A DNA stretch of 38,063 nucleotides from Verrucomicrobiota bacterium (GTDB lineage: Bacteria; Verrucomicrobiota; Verrucomicrobiia; Opitutales; JABDGR01), in assembly GCA_013285985.1 (NCBI GenBank), contig JABDGR010000011.1, forward strand, positions 1 through 38,063, given 5' to 3'. The notes under the pieces were generated by a model. That model searched no databases. It saw nothing but the letters and a program-made list of their open reading frames with translations, and had not been told where the DNA came from. Position numbers and translations under genes: made by a program. Of the stretch, positions 9,284 to 18,947 are shown piece after piece. How positions within the stretch are numbered: position 1 is the first letter of the stretch; each line of letters starts with the position of its first letter.

Positions 9284-9663
9284 AGGGGTGATGGCGGGAG
9301 GTTGCGACTTTTGCCCAAGTGGGCAATATAGCTATGAAGCAATCGAGCCACTTCGTCGAGTTGAGTTTCCAAGGAAAGGGTTTCGGAATAATGGAGGTCG
9401 CGGGCCAGAATCAAATAATAGCGGCATTCTTCAAGAGAGCCTTGGCTAATGTTGTAGAAACGCGCTTTGTCTGCGAGGCTGTGTTTGCGGAAGCCTTCGG
9501 CGATGTTGGCGGGAATGGAAACGGCGGCGCGGCGTAATTGGCTGGTGAGTCCATAAAGTTCGTGTTTGGGAAATGTCTCAGTAATTTTATAAACTGCGAG
9601 CACAAAGGCATGGGCCTTTTGCCAAACCAGGAGGGCTTGGAATGATTGAGCCGGTGTGGGCAT
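9277..9663 (-). CDS. Four-helix bundle protein of the 23S rRNA intervening-sequence (IVP/S23) family
   Basis: A 128-residue protein with the family signature throughout: LLVWQKAHAFVLAVYKITETFP, HELYGLTSQLRRAAVSIPANIAEGF, FYNISQGSLEECRYYLILARDL, and a final amphipathic helix. The family forms small four-helix oligomers. Homologues occur in rRNA intervening sequences, as the Avd accessory protein of diversity-generating retroelements, and as many stand-alone genes of unknown role. No reverse transcriptase or variable repeat is present here, so an Avd role has no support. A Shine-Dalgarno-like AGGAG lies 10 bases upstream of the ATG, inside the gltB-side inverted repeat. The gene sits between gltB and gltD on the same strand and must be carried on any gltBD transcript. 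Confidence 0.9.
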   Translation of the reverse strand: MPTPAQSFQALLVWQKAHAFVLAVYKITETFPKHELYGLTSQLRRAAVSIPANIAEGFRKHSLADKARFYNISQGSLEECRYYLILARDLHYSETLSLETQLDEVARLLHSYIAHLGKSRNLPPSPLS

Positions 9664-9673
9664 GGGCGTGGTG

Positions 9674-9705
9674 CTCCTGTCTTCTGGCTACTGTTTCCTG
9701 TCTCC
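9674..9705 (-). repeat. Cassette inverted repeat, gltB-side end
   Basis: Thirty-two bases that, on the minus strand, begin GGAGACAGG directly after the gltB TAA and end CAGAAGACAGGAG. Both ends match the repeat at 9259-9283 in inverted orientation, with A/T differences and a few extra bases in the middle. The terminal AGGAG is placed to act as ribosome binding site for the IVP gene. Confidence 0.7.
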
Positions 9706-12700
9706 TTAATTCCCACCGACCCGGGAGAGGTCTTTCGCATTGGCTTCAAACGCCGCCAGCAACGCCTGTTCGCCAGTGAAGCCCTGGGCCTCGACTTTTT
9801 TAATCTGCGTGAGCATGCGTTCGTAGTCCTTCGGGAAAACCTTGGCAAATTTCGGCAGGTATGCATCCCAGTTTTCGAGGAGGCGTTTCGCCTTCGCCGA
9901 GCCGGTCAGCCGCGCGTGTTTTTCGATGAAGGCTTTGACTTCGGCGATTTCCTCGTCGCTGCTCTCGATGAGTTTGTAAAGATTCACCATCGCCGGGTTC
10001 AGGCGCTGGCCGAACAGTCCGTCCTCGTCGAGCACGTAAGCCAGCCCACCCGACATGCCCGCAGCGAAATTGCGCCCCGTCGGCCCGAGCACGACCACCT
10101 TGCCCCCGGTCATGTATTCGCAGCCATGATCTCCGACGCTTTCGACGACCGCGTGGACACCCGAGTTGCGCACGCAGAAGCGCTCGCCCGCCATGCCCTG
10201 GATGAAGGCTTCACCGGCCGTCGCGCCGTACAACGCCACGTTGCCGATGATCATGTTGACGCCCGGTTCAAACGTGCTGGTTTTCGGCGGTGTAATGATG
10301 ATGCGCCCGCCGGAAAGGCCTTTGCCGACATAGTCATTCGCGTCGCCCTCAACGCGGATGGTGATGCCCCTGGGCATAAACGCACCGAGCGATTGCCCGG
10401 CTGAGCCGTGGAAATTCAACTGGATGGTGTCGTCGGGCAGGCCGGTGGGGCCGTGCCGGCGCGTGAGTTCGCTGCCGAGGATGGTACCGACGACACGGTG
10501 CGTGTTCTTGATGGGCAGGTTGACCACCACCGGCTGTTTTTTCTCCAGCGCCGGTGCGCAGAGCTTGAGCAAGTGCGTGTTGTCGAGCGCGGCGTCGAGG
10601 CCGTGGTCCTGCGGCATCTGGCAATAGGTACCCACTTCCGGGCCGACGTCGGGCCGGTAAAGAATTTTCGAGAAATCGAGGCCCTTGGCCTTCCAGTGGT
10701 TCACCGCCTGGTGGACGGCGAGCTTGTCCACGCGCCCGACCATTTCGTTGACGGTGCGGAAGCCGAGCTTGGCCATGTATTCGCGCATCTCCTGCGCGAT
10801 GAAGCGCATGAAGCGTACGGCATATTCCGGGTCGCCGTTATATTTCGCGCGCAGGCGCGGGTCCTGCGTGGCGATGCCGACCGGGCAGGTGTTGAGATGG
10901 CACACCCGCATCATCAGGCAGCCCAGGGTGACGAGCGGCGCCGTCGCAAAACCAAATTCCTCCGCGCCGAGCAGCGCGGCGATAACGACGTCGCGCCCGG
11001 TCTTGAGCTGGCCGTCCGTTTCAATCACCACGCGGCTGCGCAGATTGTTGAGCAAAAGGGTCTGGTTCGTTTCGGCCACGCCGAGTTCCCAGGGCGCGCC
11101 CGCGTGCTGGATGGACGACAGGGGCGAGGCCCCCGTGCCGCCGTCATGGCCGGAAATCAAAATCACGTCGGCTTTGCCCTTGGCCACACCCGCAGCGATG
11201 GTGCCGACGCCGATTTCGGCCACCAGCTTGACGTTGATGCGCGCCTTCGTGTTCGCGTTTTTCAAGTCGTGGATGAGCTGGGCCAGATCCTCGATGGAAT
11301 AAATGTCGTGGTGCGGCGGCGGTGATATGAGGCCGACGCCCGGCGTGGTGCCGCGCACCTTGGCGATGGGCGGGTAAACCTTGGTGCCGGGCAATTCGCC
11401 GCCTTCGCCGGGTTTCGCACCCTGCGCCATTTTGATTTGGAGCTCCTGGGCATTGATCAGGTAATTGCTCGTCACGCCAAAACGTCCGCTTGCGACCTGT
11501 TTGATCGCGCTGTTTTTGCTGTCGCCGTTCGGCTCCAGCATGTAGCGCACCGGGTCTTCGCCGCCTTCGCCGGTGTTCGACTTGCCGCCGAGGCGGTTCA
11601 TCGCGATGGCCAGCGCCTCGTGTGCCTCCTTGGAAATCGAACCATACGACATCGCGCCGGTCTTGAAGCGTTTGACGATGGCTTCGACCGACTCGACTTC
11701 TTCGAGGGGCACGGGTTTTTCGGCCAGTTTAAATTCAAACATCCCGCGTAGCGTGCACAGGTTGCGCGATTGCTCGTCAATCAGCTTCGAGTATTCCTTG
11801 AAGATGGCAAAATCGTTGGCGCGGGTGGCCTTTTGCAGTTTATGAATCGATTGCGGGTTCCACAGGTGGAACTCGCCGTCCGCGCGCCATTGGTAAACGC
11901 CGCCGGCTTCCAGCGCGTGCGTGTCCTCGCCGTCGTGCGCCGGGTAGGCGTGGCGGTGCCGCTGGCGCACCTCATCGGCGATGGTGTCCAGTCCGATGCC
12001 TTCGATGCGCGAGGCCGTGCGGTGGAAATATTTGTCCACCACATCGTGGTTGATGCCAATGGCTTCAAAAATCTGCGCGCCGCGGTAGCTGGCGTAGGTT
12101 GAAATGCCCATCTTCGCCATCGTCTTGATGACGCTCTTCACGCCCGCCTGGATGAAATTCTTGCACGCCTTTTCATAATCCACGCTCAATTTTCCATCGT
12201 GGATGAGGTCGTAAAGCGTTTCAAAGGCCAGGTAGGGATTCACGACATCCGCGCCAAAGCTGAACAGCAGCGCGAAATGATGCACCTCGCGCGGCTCGCC
12301 CGTTTCGAGGATGAGCGACACCAGTGTGCGCGTGCCGCGCCGGATGAGGTGGTGGTGCAGGCCGGACGTGGCGAGCAGGGCGGGAATGCCCGCGTGCTTT
12401 TGATCTAGGCCCCGGTCGCTGAGCACGAGCAGGTTCGCCCCCTTGGCGATGGCCTGGTCGGCGGCGGCGAACAATTTTTCCAGCGCGGCGGCCAGGCCCG
12501 GCCCGCCGAGGTCCGGCTCGAACAAAATCGGCAATTCCGCTGACTGGAAGCCTTCGCGCTGAATGTGGCGCAGCTTGGCCATCGTCTTATTATCAATAAT
12601 CGGGTCGTGCAGCTTGATCCGGCGGCAGTTTTCCGGCAGCGACTCAACCAGATTGCGCTGCGTGCCGAGGAAGGTTTCCGACGCGGTGATGACGGCCTCG

Positions 12701-14340
12701 CGGATGGAGTCAATCGGCGGGTTCGTCACCTGCGCGAAGAGTTGCTTGAAGTAATTATAAAGGAGCTTGGGCTGGTTGGAAAGGACGGCCAGCGGAATGT
12801 CCGTGCCCATCGAGCCGAGCGGCTGCACTCCGTCCCGGCCCATCGGGGTGAGCAGGAAACGCAGGTCTTCATAAGTGTAGCCAAAGGCCTTCTGACGCAG
12901 GAAAACGGTGGCGTGGTCCACACCGTGGGCCTCGCGGTCGGGCAGTTCCTCGATCTTGACGCGGTATTTCGCCAGCCACTCGCCGTAGGGCTGGGCTTTG
13001 GCGAAAGTGTCTTTGATTTCCGTGTCGTCCACGATGCGGCCCTGCTGGGTGTCCACAAAGAACATCCTTCCGGGTTGCAGCCGGCCTTTGAACGCCACGT
13101 TCGCCGGGTCCACATCCACCACGCCGACTTCCGACGCCATGATCACGCGGTCGTCCTTGGTGACATAATAGCGCGAAGGCCGCAGACCGTTGCGGTCGAG
13201 CACCGCGCCGACGCAGATGCCGTCAGTAAAGGAAATCGAGGCCGGTCCGTCCCACGGCTCCATCAGGCACGCATGGTATTCGTAGAATGCGCGTTTCTCC
13301 GCGCTCATGCTCTCGTGGTTTTCCCACGGCTCGGGAATCATCATCATCACCGCGTGCGGCAGCGACCGGCCGGCCAGCACGAGGAATTCGAGGCAGTTGT
13401 CAAACATGCCCGAGTCGGACCCGTCTTCCTGGATAATCGGAAGGACTTTCTTCAGGTCATCGCCAAACAGCGCGCTGGCGATTTGCGCCTGGCGCGCGTG
13501 CATCCAGTTCACATTGCCGCGCAGCGTGTTGATTTCGCCGTTGTGCGACATGTAGCGGTTCGGGTGCGCGCGGAACCACGCCGGGAACGTGTTGGTCGAA
13601 AAACGCGAGTGCACTTGCGCCAGTGCGGACTCGAAGTCCGGGTCGTTCAAGTCGGGGAAATATTTCTCAAGTTGCGTCGAGGTCAGCATGCCCTTGTAGA
13701 TGAACGTGCGGGCCGACAGGCTGGTGATGAAGAACAGCGTGTTGCGCGCGTCGTGGTTGGGCAGGGTGTAGCGCAGCTTGTTTGACGCCACGTGGCGGAT
13801 GACGAAAAGTTTCCGCTCGAAGCTCAAATCATCCTTCAGCGCCGGGTTGCGCCCGATGAAGAGTTGTTTGATGACCGGCTCAACCGCCAGGGCCGTGGGC
13901 CCCACATCCGCGCCTTTGCTGTCCACGGGCACGGTTCGCCAGCCGAGCACTGTCTGGCCCTCGGCGCGCACGGCGTCTTCCAGGCCGCGTTCGCATTCGG
14001 CGCGCTCTTTCGCATCGCGGGGCAAAAAGACTCCCGCCACGCCATATTGTCCCGCCGGGGGCAGCTTGACGCCCTGCTTCGCCAGCTCGCGGCGCAGAAA
14101 TTTGTCCGGAACCTGCACGAGGATGCCTGCGCCGTCGCCCGTGTTCGTCTCGCAGCCACAGGCCCCGCGGTGCTCCATGCTTTCGAGCATCGTCAGCGCG
14201 TCCCGCACAATCTGGTGCGACTTGCGTCCCTTGATATGGACGATAAAGCCGACGCCGCACGAGTCATGCTCAAACGCCGGGTCGTAGAGCCCCTGGGCGG
14301 GGGGCTCTCCGGCGGCGTTGCGTGGAGGAAGTGCACTCAT
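9706..14340 (-). CDS. gltB: Glutamate synthase (NADPH) large subunit
   Basis: This 1544-residue enzyme hydrolyses glutamine and uses the released ammonia to reduce 2-oxoglutarate to glutamate. The N-terminal class II amidotransferase domain has its nucleophile in HDSCGVGFI, preceded by a short propeptide, followed by [17 protein letters not shown]. The central domain leads to the FMN-binding synthase barrel (for example [56 protein letters not shown]). The [3Fe-4S] cysteines are in [15 protein letters not shown]. The C-terminal glutamate-synthase helix domain contains [10 protein letters not shown] and the GG-rich repeats. It is full length. The gene is divergent from the ABC exporter genes across a 223-base gap and is followed by the IVP cassette and gltD. 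Confidence 0.98.
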   Translation of the reverse strand: MSALPPRNAAGEPPAQGLYDPAFEHDSCGVGFIVHIKGRKSHQIVRDALTMLESMEHRGACGCETNTGDGAGILVQVPDKFLRRELAKQGVKLPPAGQYGVAGVFLPRDAKERAECERGLEDAVRAEGQTVLGWRTVPVDSKGADVGPTALAVEPVIKQLFIGRNPALKDDLSFERKLFVIRHVASNKLRYTLPNHDARNTLFFITSLSARTFIYKGMLTSTQLEKYFPDLNDPDFESALAQVHSRFSTNTFPAWFRAHPNRYMSHNGEINTLRGNVNWMHARQAQIASALFGDDLKKVLPIIQEDGSDSGMFDNCLEFLVLAGRSLPHAVMMMIPEPWENHESMSAEKRAFYEYHACLMEPWDGPASISFTDGICVGAVLDRNGLRPSRYYVTKDDRVIMASEVGVVDVDPANVAFKGRLQPGRMFFVDTQQGRIVDDTEIKDTFAKAQPYGEWLAKYRVKIEELPDREAHGVDHATVFLRQKAFGYTYEDLRFLLTPMGRDGVQPLGSMGTDIPLAVLSNQPKLLYNYFKQLFAQVTNPPIDSIREAVITASETFLGTQRNLVESLPENCRRIKLHDPIIDNKTMAKLRHIQREGFQSAELPILFEPDLGGPGLAAALEKLFAAADQAIAKGANLLVLSDRGLDQKHAGIPALLATSGLHHHLIRRGTRTLVSLILETGEPREVHHFALLFSFGADVVNPYLAFETLYDLIHDGKLSVDYEKACKNFIQAGVKSVIKTMAKMGISTYASYRGAQIFEAIGINHDVVDKYFHRTASRIEGIGLDTIADEVRQRHRHAYPAHDGEDTHALEAGGVYQWRADGEFHLWNPQSIHKLQKATRANDFAIFKEYSKLIDEQSRNLCTLRGMFEFKLAEKPVPLEEVESVEAIVKRFKTGAMSYGSISKEAHEALAIAMNRLGGKSNTGEGGEDPVRYMLEPNGDSKNSAIKQVASGRFGVTSNYLINAQELQIKMAQGAKPGEGGELPGTKVYPPIAKVRGTTPGVGLISPPPHHDIYSIEDLAQLIHDLKNANTKARINVKLVAEIGVGTIAAGVAKGKADVILISGHDGGTGASPLSSIQHAGAPWELGVAETNQTLLLNNLRSRVVIETDGQLKTGRDVVIAALLGAEEFGFATAPLVTLGCLMMRVCHLNTCPVGIATQDPRLRAKYNGDPEYAVRFMRFIAQEMREYMAKLGFRTVNEMVGRVDKLAVHQAVNHWKAKGLDFSKILYRPDVGPEVGTYCQMPQDHGLDAALDNTHLLKLCAPALEKKQPVVVNLPIKNTHRVVGTILGSELTRRHGPTGLPDDTIQLNFHGSAGQSLGAFMPRGITIRVEGDANDYVGKGLSGGRIIITPPKTSTFEPGVNMIIGNVALYGATAGEAFIQGMAGERFCVRNSGVHAVVESVGDHGCEYMTGGKVVVLGPTGRNFAAGMSGGLAYVLDEDGLFGQRLNPAMVNLYKLIESSDEEIAEVKAFIEKHARLTGSAKAKRLLENWDAYLPKFAKVFPKDYERMLTQIKKVEAQGFTGEQALLAAFEANAKDLSRVGGN

Positions 14341-14563
14341 GGAATTTCGAAGGAAAATCCGGCGGACGCGGAGCGGTGGCGGCTCGGAGGAGCTTCTGCC
14401 GCCCGCGCGGCCAGTTAGACAAAGGCAGATTTATTTTTCACGCAACTAAAAATCGCAGCATTTTCCGCGCCGGGCTGGCTTGTTCAACTGCCTTGCAATT
14501 ACGGGTCAATTTTTGCCAACGCCGCTTGCCCTCAACGTCCGGCCCGTTAAACTGGAACGCTTC

Positions 14564-16513
14564 ATGCCCGCCGCCGCGCCCAAGCCCGCTGCCGCCGCGC
14601 CCGATTATTCGAATGGCGCGCTCACGTTGCGCCTGCTCAAGCTGACCTGGCATTACAAATATCTCTGCCTCCAGGTGCTCGCGCTGCAGTTGGTGTTGCT
14701 CACGCTGGGTTTGCTCGGCCTCAACCTCACCGGCACCGGCATTGACTACGTGCGCCATGCCGTGGACGCGAGCGTCCCCGCGCCGAATTGGCCGGTGTGG
14801 CTGCCCGCGCCCGCCGCCGGTGCGCCGGTGCTGCACGGGCTATGGATTATCGCGGGCGCAATTCTCCTTTTTGCTTTGCTGCGTTCGGTGCTCAATTACG
14901 CCTACACCGTCGGCATCGGCCTGCTGACGCAGCACCGCCTGGTGGTGGACATGCGCACGCAGGTTTATGACAAGCTCCAGCGCCTGTCCTTCCGCTTTTT
15001 CGACGAAAACGCCAGTGGTTCCATCATCAACCGCTGCACGAGCGACGTGCAGAACGTCCGCGCGTTCGTGGACCAGGTGGTCATTCAAATTTTCATTATG
15101 CTGATTTCGCTGACCATCTATGTCATCTACATGGTCAACATCAGTCCGCGGCTCGCGCTGGCCTGCCTGGCCACCATGCCGCTGTTATGGATTCGCTCGG
15201 TGTTCTTCGCCCGGGAAATTCGCCCCGCCTACGTCGAAAGCCGCGAATTGATGGACAATCTCGTGCTCTCCTTCGCCGAGTGCGTCCAGGGCATCGGCAC
15301 CATCAAGGGTTTCGCCCTCGAGGATCAGGCCATCGCGCGTTTCAGCGCCGACAACCAGCGCGTCGCCACGCAGCGCTACGGCATTTTCCGCGCCGTCAGC
15401 CTGTACTCGCCCACGATGGACATGCTGACGCAGATTGGAATGATTGTCCTGCTCGGTTATGGCGGCGTCATGGTGGTGCGCGGCGAAATCCAGCTTGGCG
15501 CGGGCCTGGTTGTGTTCGCCGGCCTGCTCCAGCAATTTTCCGGTCAAGTCAACACCATGGCCTCGGTGGCGGATTCCATCCAGCTGGCGTTGACGAGCGC
15601 GCGCCGTGTCTTCGAAGTGCTCGACGCTCCCGTCGAAGTGCAGTCGCCAGCGAATCCCCAGCCGCTGGGCAAAGTGCGGGGTGAAATTATTTTCGAGAAG
15701 GTCAGCTTTAGTTACAACGCCGAACACGCCGCCCTCACGGAGATTTCTTTTGCCGTCAAACCCGGCGAGCTGATCGCCATCGCGGGCGCCACCGGCTCCG
15801 GCAAAAGCGTGCTCATGTCGCTCATCCCGCGCTTCTACGACCCCGCGGCCGGGCGCATTTTGATCGACGGACATGACCTGCGCGATTTGTCCCTCGATGA
15901 ATTGCGCCGCGCCATCGGCCTGGTTTTTCAGGAGAATTTTCTGTTTTCCGACACGGTTGCGTCCAACATCGCCTTTGGCAATCCCGGCGCCACCCGCGCG
16001 CAAATCGAGCGCGCCGCCCAAATCGCCGCCGCCGATAAATTTATCCGCGAGCAACCCCAGGGCTACGAAACGCTCCTCGGCGAACTGGGCACGAACCTTT
16101 CCGGTGGCCAGCGTCAGCGTCTCGCCATTGCGCGCGCGTTGTTGCACGACCCACCCATTCTTTTGCTCGACGATCCCACCGCTGCGGTTGACCCCGGCAC
16201 TGAGCACGAAATCATCGAGGCGCTCGAAAACGCCGTCCAGGGCCGCACCACCTTCATTGTCGCGCACCGCCTGAGCACCCTGCGCCGGGCCGACCGCATT
16301 CTCGTGCTCGAGCAGGGCCGCTTGGTGCAGCAGGGCACGCACGCCGAACTGATGAAGGAAGCCGGCCCCTACCGTCGCTCCGTGAGCATCCAGGGCGTTG
16401 ATTTCGAAAGTCTCCAAGTGCTCCAAAACACCCGCGCGCCCTGGGGGCCGCGCCCGGCTGTGCCGCCGCCTTCCATCGAATTGCGCGCTCCGCCGGAAGG
16501 AGATGTGCCATGA
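14564..16513 (+). CDS. ABC exporter half-transporter, subunit A (degenerate catalytic Glu)
   Basis: A 649-residue type I ABC exporter subunit: an N-terminal six-helix membrane domain (to about 330) fused to an ATPase domain. Walker A is GATGSGKSV (near 407-415), the signature is the canonical LSGGQRQRLAIARAL (near 512), Walker B is ILLLDDPTAAVD, and the switch is VAHRLSTLR. The residue after the Walker B aspartate is Asp instead of the catalytic Glu, the mark of the degenerate site in heterodimeric exporters. The ATG at 14564 (MPAAAPKP) is preferred to one 28 codons upstream, whose extension does not resemble an exporter N-terminus. The TGA stop overlaps the next gene's ATG (ATGA), so the two halves are translationally coupled. 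The substrate (lipid, drug or peptide) is unknown. Confidence 0.93.
   Translation: MPAAAPKPAAAAPDYSNGALTLRLLKLTWHYKYLCLQVLALQLVLLTLGLLGLNLTGTGIDYVRHAVDASVPAPNWPVWLPAPAAGAPVLHGLWIIAGAILLFALLRSVLNYAYTVGIGLLTQHRLVVDMRTQVYDKLQRLSFRFFDENASGSIINRCTSDVQNVRAFVDQVVIQIFIMLISLTIYVIYMVNISPRLALACLATMPLLWIRSVFFAREIRPAYVESRELMDNLVLSFAECVQGIGTIKGFALEDQAIARFSADNQRVATQRYGIFRAVSLYSPTMDMLTQIGMIVLLGYGGVMVVRGEIQLGAGLVVFAGLLQQFSGQVNTMASVADSIQLALTSARRVFEVLDAPVEVQSPANPQPLGKVRGEIIFEKVSFSYNAEHAALTEISFAVKPGELIAIAGATGSGKSVLMSLIPRFYDPAAGRILIDGHDLRDLSLDELRRAIGLVFQENFLFSDTVASNIAFGNPGATRAQIERAAQIAAADKFIREQPQGYETLLGELGTNLSGGQRQRLAIARALLHDPPILLLDDPTAAVDPGTEHEIIEALENAVQGRTTFIVAHRLSTLRRADRILVLEQGRLVQQGTHAELMKEAGPYRRSVSIQGVDFESLQVLQNTRAPWGPRPAVPPPSIELRAPPEGDVP
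16497..16502 (+). promoter_or_regulatory. Strong Shine-Dalgarno site for ABC exporter subunit B
   Basis: AAGGAG sits 7 bases before the ATG at 16510, inside the last codons of subunit A. It shows that this genome does use classical ribosome binding sites at some genes. It also fixes the start of subunit B. Confidence 0.75.
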
Positions 16514-18408
16514 GCTTCGACCTCGGCTGGCTGCGCGAGCTTTTCCAGCGCCCGCCCATGCCGCACCCGACCGTGCGGCACGAATTCTCGCTGGCCCGCG
16601 GCGCCCCGCGCGATGACGAGGATGACCAGCGCGAACTCCCGCGCACGCTCGACCTGCGCATCCTGCGCCGGCTGTTCAGTTACACGCATCCGTACGCGAA
16701 GATGCGCAACCGGCTCTTCGTGCTGGTCACCATTCGCTCGGCGCAGCTCCCGCTGCTTGCCTACTCGGTTGGCGTGATCATCCAGGGGCCGATCGCCCAT
16801 CATGACTTGCCAAAGCTTTGGTGGGCGCTGGCGGCCTATTTCGCGCTGGTCTGCTTTACGGATTGGACGCTCTACTACCGCCAATTTTACGCGCTCAGAC
16901 TCGGCGAGGACGTCGTGCGTGATTTGCGGCTGTTTTTGCTGCGGCATCTGTTCACCTTGCCGATGGCGTTCTTCAACCGTACGAAGCTCGGCCGCGTCAT
17001 CAGCCGCATGACGAGCGACATCGAAGCCGTGCGCCTCGGCGTGCAAAATTTCCTCTTTGTCGGCCTGGTGCAGTGCGGCCAGATGTTTTGGGCCTGCTTG
17101 CTGATGGCGCATAATAACTGGCGGCTCTTTCTCGTCGTCTTGCTGACCGTTCCGCCGGCCTGGGCGCTCGACCGTTACTTCCGCAAACGGCTCAGCCACT
17201 CCACGCGCATGATGCAGGAAAGCTTTTCCCGCGTGACGGCCTCGCTGGCTGAGACGGTCGCTGGCATTCGCGTGACGCAGAGCTTCGGCCGCGAGGCCGT
17301 GAACGCTGGCATCTTCAAACGCCTCGCGCACGACCATTCGCTCTACACCCTGAATTTCGCGCGTTACAGTGGCATGTTTATCCCGCTGCTCGAAGTGAAC
17401 TCGCAGTTCTTCATCGCCACGATCCTCATTGCCGGCGGCTATGGCGCGCTCCACCCCGGCTGGAACATGCCCGCCGGCGACCTCATCATGTTTTTCTTCC
17501 TCGCCAACCAGTTCTTCGGCCCCATCACCGTTTTGGGCAACCAGTTCGCGCAGATGATGACCGCTCTCGCCGGCGCCGAGCGCCTCTTCCGCATGTTAGA
17601 CACGCCGCCCGAGTGGCAGGATTCACCCGGGACTCAACCTGTGCCGCCACTGCAAGGCCGCGTCGAATTTCGCCATGTCACCTTCGGCTACGACCCCGCT
17701 CGGCCCGTCCTGCACGACATCTCCTTCACCGCCGAGCCGGGGCAGACCATTGCGCTCGTTGGCCACACCGGCAGCGGCAAGACGAGCATCATCAACCTTC
17801 TCTCGAAATTTTATCTCGCCCAAACGGGCGAAATCCTCCTCGACGGCCACGAAATCAAAAGCGTCACCAGTACGTCCCTGCGCCGGCAGATGGGCCTCGT
17901 GCTCCAGCACAGCTTTTTATTCACTGGCACCGTGGCCGATAACATCCGCCTGCCGCGTCCCGAAGCCACCGATGAGGAAGTCACCGCCGTGCTCCGCAAG
18001 CTCGATTGCCTGGATTTGATTGAATCGTTGCCGCAGGGCCTCGCCACCAAGGTTGGCGAAAAAGGCCGCGGGCTTTCTGTTGGGCAGCAGCAACTGGTCT
18101 GCTTCGCGCGCGCCATGCTCGCCGACCCGCGCATCCTTATCCTCGACGAAGCCACCAGTGCGATTGACACCATCACCGAGGCGCGTTTGCAGGCGGCTTT
18201 GGCGAAGTTGCTCGAAGGGCGCACCAGCTTCGTTGTCGCGCACCGGCTGAGCACCATCCGCAACGCCAGCGTCGTGCTCGTCCTCGACCACGGCCACCTC
18301 ATCGAGCGCGGCACGCACACGCAACTCCTCACGCAGGGCGGCGTTTACGCGCGTTTGTATTTCCAATTCGCCAGCGCCGGGGAGGGGAGTGCAACAGCTC
18401 CGACCTGA
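16510..18408 (+). CDS. ABC exporter half-transporter, subunit B (catalytic Glu present, altered signature)
   Basis: A 632-residue partner subunit with the same membrane-ATPase layout. About 50 charged residues precede the membrane domain. Walker A is GHTGSGKTS (near 418). Walker B is ILILDEATSAID with the catalytic Glu intact, and the H-loop is VAHRLSTIR. The signature reads LSVGQQQLVCFARAML, not LSGGQ. In a heterodimer this altered signature would face subunit A's Asp-containing Walker B (degenerate site). Subunit A's normal LSGGQ would face this subunit's Glu (active site). That is the same division of labour known from TM287/288-type exporters. It overlaps subunit A by four bases and ends 23 bases before the Nudix gene. 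Confidence 0.93.
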   Translation: MSFDLGWLRELFQRPPMPHPTVRHEFSLARGAPRDDEDDQRELPRTLDLRILRRLFSYTHPYAKMRNRLFVLVTIRSAQLPLLAYSVGVIIQGPIAHHDLPKLWWALAAYFALVCFTDWTLYYRQFYALRLGEDVVRDLRLFLLRHLFTLPMAFFNRTKLGRVISRMTSDIEAVRLGVQNFLFVGLVQCGQMFWACLLMAHNNWRLFLVVLLTVPPAWALDRYFRKRLSHSTRMMQESFSRVTASLAETVAGIRVTQSFGREAVNAGIFKRLAHDHSLYTLNFARYSGMFIPLLEVNSQFFIATILIAGGYGALHPGWNMPAGDLIMFFFLANQFFGPITVLGNQFAQMMTALAGAERLFRMLDTPPEWQDSPGTQPVPPLQGRVEFRHVTFGYDPARPVLHDISFTAEPGQTIALVGHTGSGKTSIINLLSKFYLAQTGEILLDGHEIKSVTSTSLRRQMGLVLQHSFLFTGTVADNIRLPRPEATDEEVTAVLRKLDCLDLIESLPQGLATKVGEKGRGLSVGQQQLVCFARAMLADPRILILDEATSAIDTITEARLQAALAKLLEGRTSFVVAHRLSTIRNASVVLVLDHGHLIERGTHTQLLTQGGVYARLYFQFASAGEGSATAPT

Positions 18409-18431
18409 ATAAAAATTGCCTTCGCGGGCTG

Positions 18432-18944
18432 ATGCGGATAAACGTCGTGCCCCAGACGCCGCTCATGCCCCCGCCTCCTTATCCCCAGACTGTCCGCACC
18501 GCCGCCCGCGCGGTGGTCGTGCGCGATGGCCGTCTGCTCGCCATCGCCATGCGCGATAACGAAGGCGAGTTTTTCATCCTGCCGGGCGGCGGGCAGCGCC
18601 ACGGCGAAACCCTGGCGGAGACTTTGCGCCGCGAGACCGGCGAGGAAATCGGTATCGCGCTCGAGCCGGGGCCGTTGCTGTATGTCCGCGAATATATAGG
18701 CAAAAACCACACTTTTGCCACCGAGCACAAAAACTTCCACCAGGTCGAGGTGGTGTTTCGCTGCGTGCTGCCCGCGGGCGCGGAGCCCAAGGCCGGGGCG
18801 CAGCGTGACCGGCGGCAGGTCGGCGTCGCCTGGCTCGAATTGGCCAAACTTGGCGATTGCCGTTTCTTCCCGGCCTTCTTAAAAAAATGCGTGCGCGATG
18901 GCGACCTCGCCGTCGAACCGCTCTATTGGGGGGACTTAAACTAG
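18432..18944 (+). CDS. Nudix hydrolase
   Basis: A 170-residue protein with a complete Nudix box, GGQRHGETLAETLRRETGEEIGI, matching Gx5Ex7REUxEExGU, including the metal-binding RE and EE residues. The surrounding fold elements ARAVVVRDGRLLAIAMRD and FHQVEVVFRCVLPAG are typical. Nudix enzymes cleave nucleoside diphosphates linked to another group; the substrate cannot be read from the sequence. The start could be the ATG at 18432 or at 18465 (MPPPPYPQ), and the second gives a more usual N-terminus. It lies 23 bases after the ABC exporter and only 3 bases before the cyclase-like gene, so the four genes may form one transcript. Confidence 0.92.
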   Translation: MRINVVPQTPLMPPPPYPQTVRTAARAVVVRDGRLLAIAMRDNEGEFFILPGGGQRHGETLAETLRRETGEEIGIALEPGPLLYVREYIGKNHTFATEHKNFHQVEVVFRCVLPAGAEPKAGAQRDRRQVGVAWLELAKLGDCRFFPAFLKKCVRDGDLAVEPLYWGDLN

Positions 18945-18947
18945 CCC

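Larger units (their letters stand above)
9259..9705. mobile_element. Putative IVP cassette: four-helix-bundle gene between imperfect inverted repeats, inside gltB-gltD
   Basis: This block of about 447 bp fills almost all of the space between the gltB stop (TAA at 9706-9708, minus strand) and the gltD start (ATG at 9247-9249). Its two ends are imperfect inverted repeats built from GGAG(A/T)CAGG and CAGAAG(A/T)CAGGAG units, and its only gene is an IVP/S23-type protein. By eye it is richer in A and T than gltB and gltD. No target-site duplication is evident outside the repeats, and there is no transposase. Related proteins are encoded in intervening sequences of 23S rRNA genes, which are also bounded by inverted repeats; the parallel is the reason for calling this a cassette. 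That it moves, or is processed from mRNA, is inference. Confidence 0.55.

Noticed and set aside
9277-9663. Avd accessory gene of a diversity-generating retroelement
   Set aside because: Same protein family, but there is no reverse transcriptase, template repeat or variable repeat in the surrounding sequence.
12565-13785. A 406-codon open frame antisense to gltB
   Set aside because: It mirrors the codon pattern of gltB, has no recognisable motif and is rich in Arg, His and Val as expected of an antisense shadow. Long antisense frames also occur opposite 5786-6985 and 15185-16426 for the same reason.
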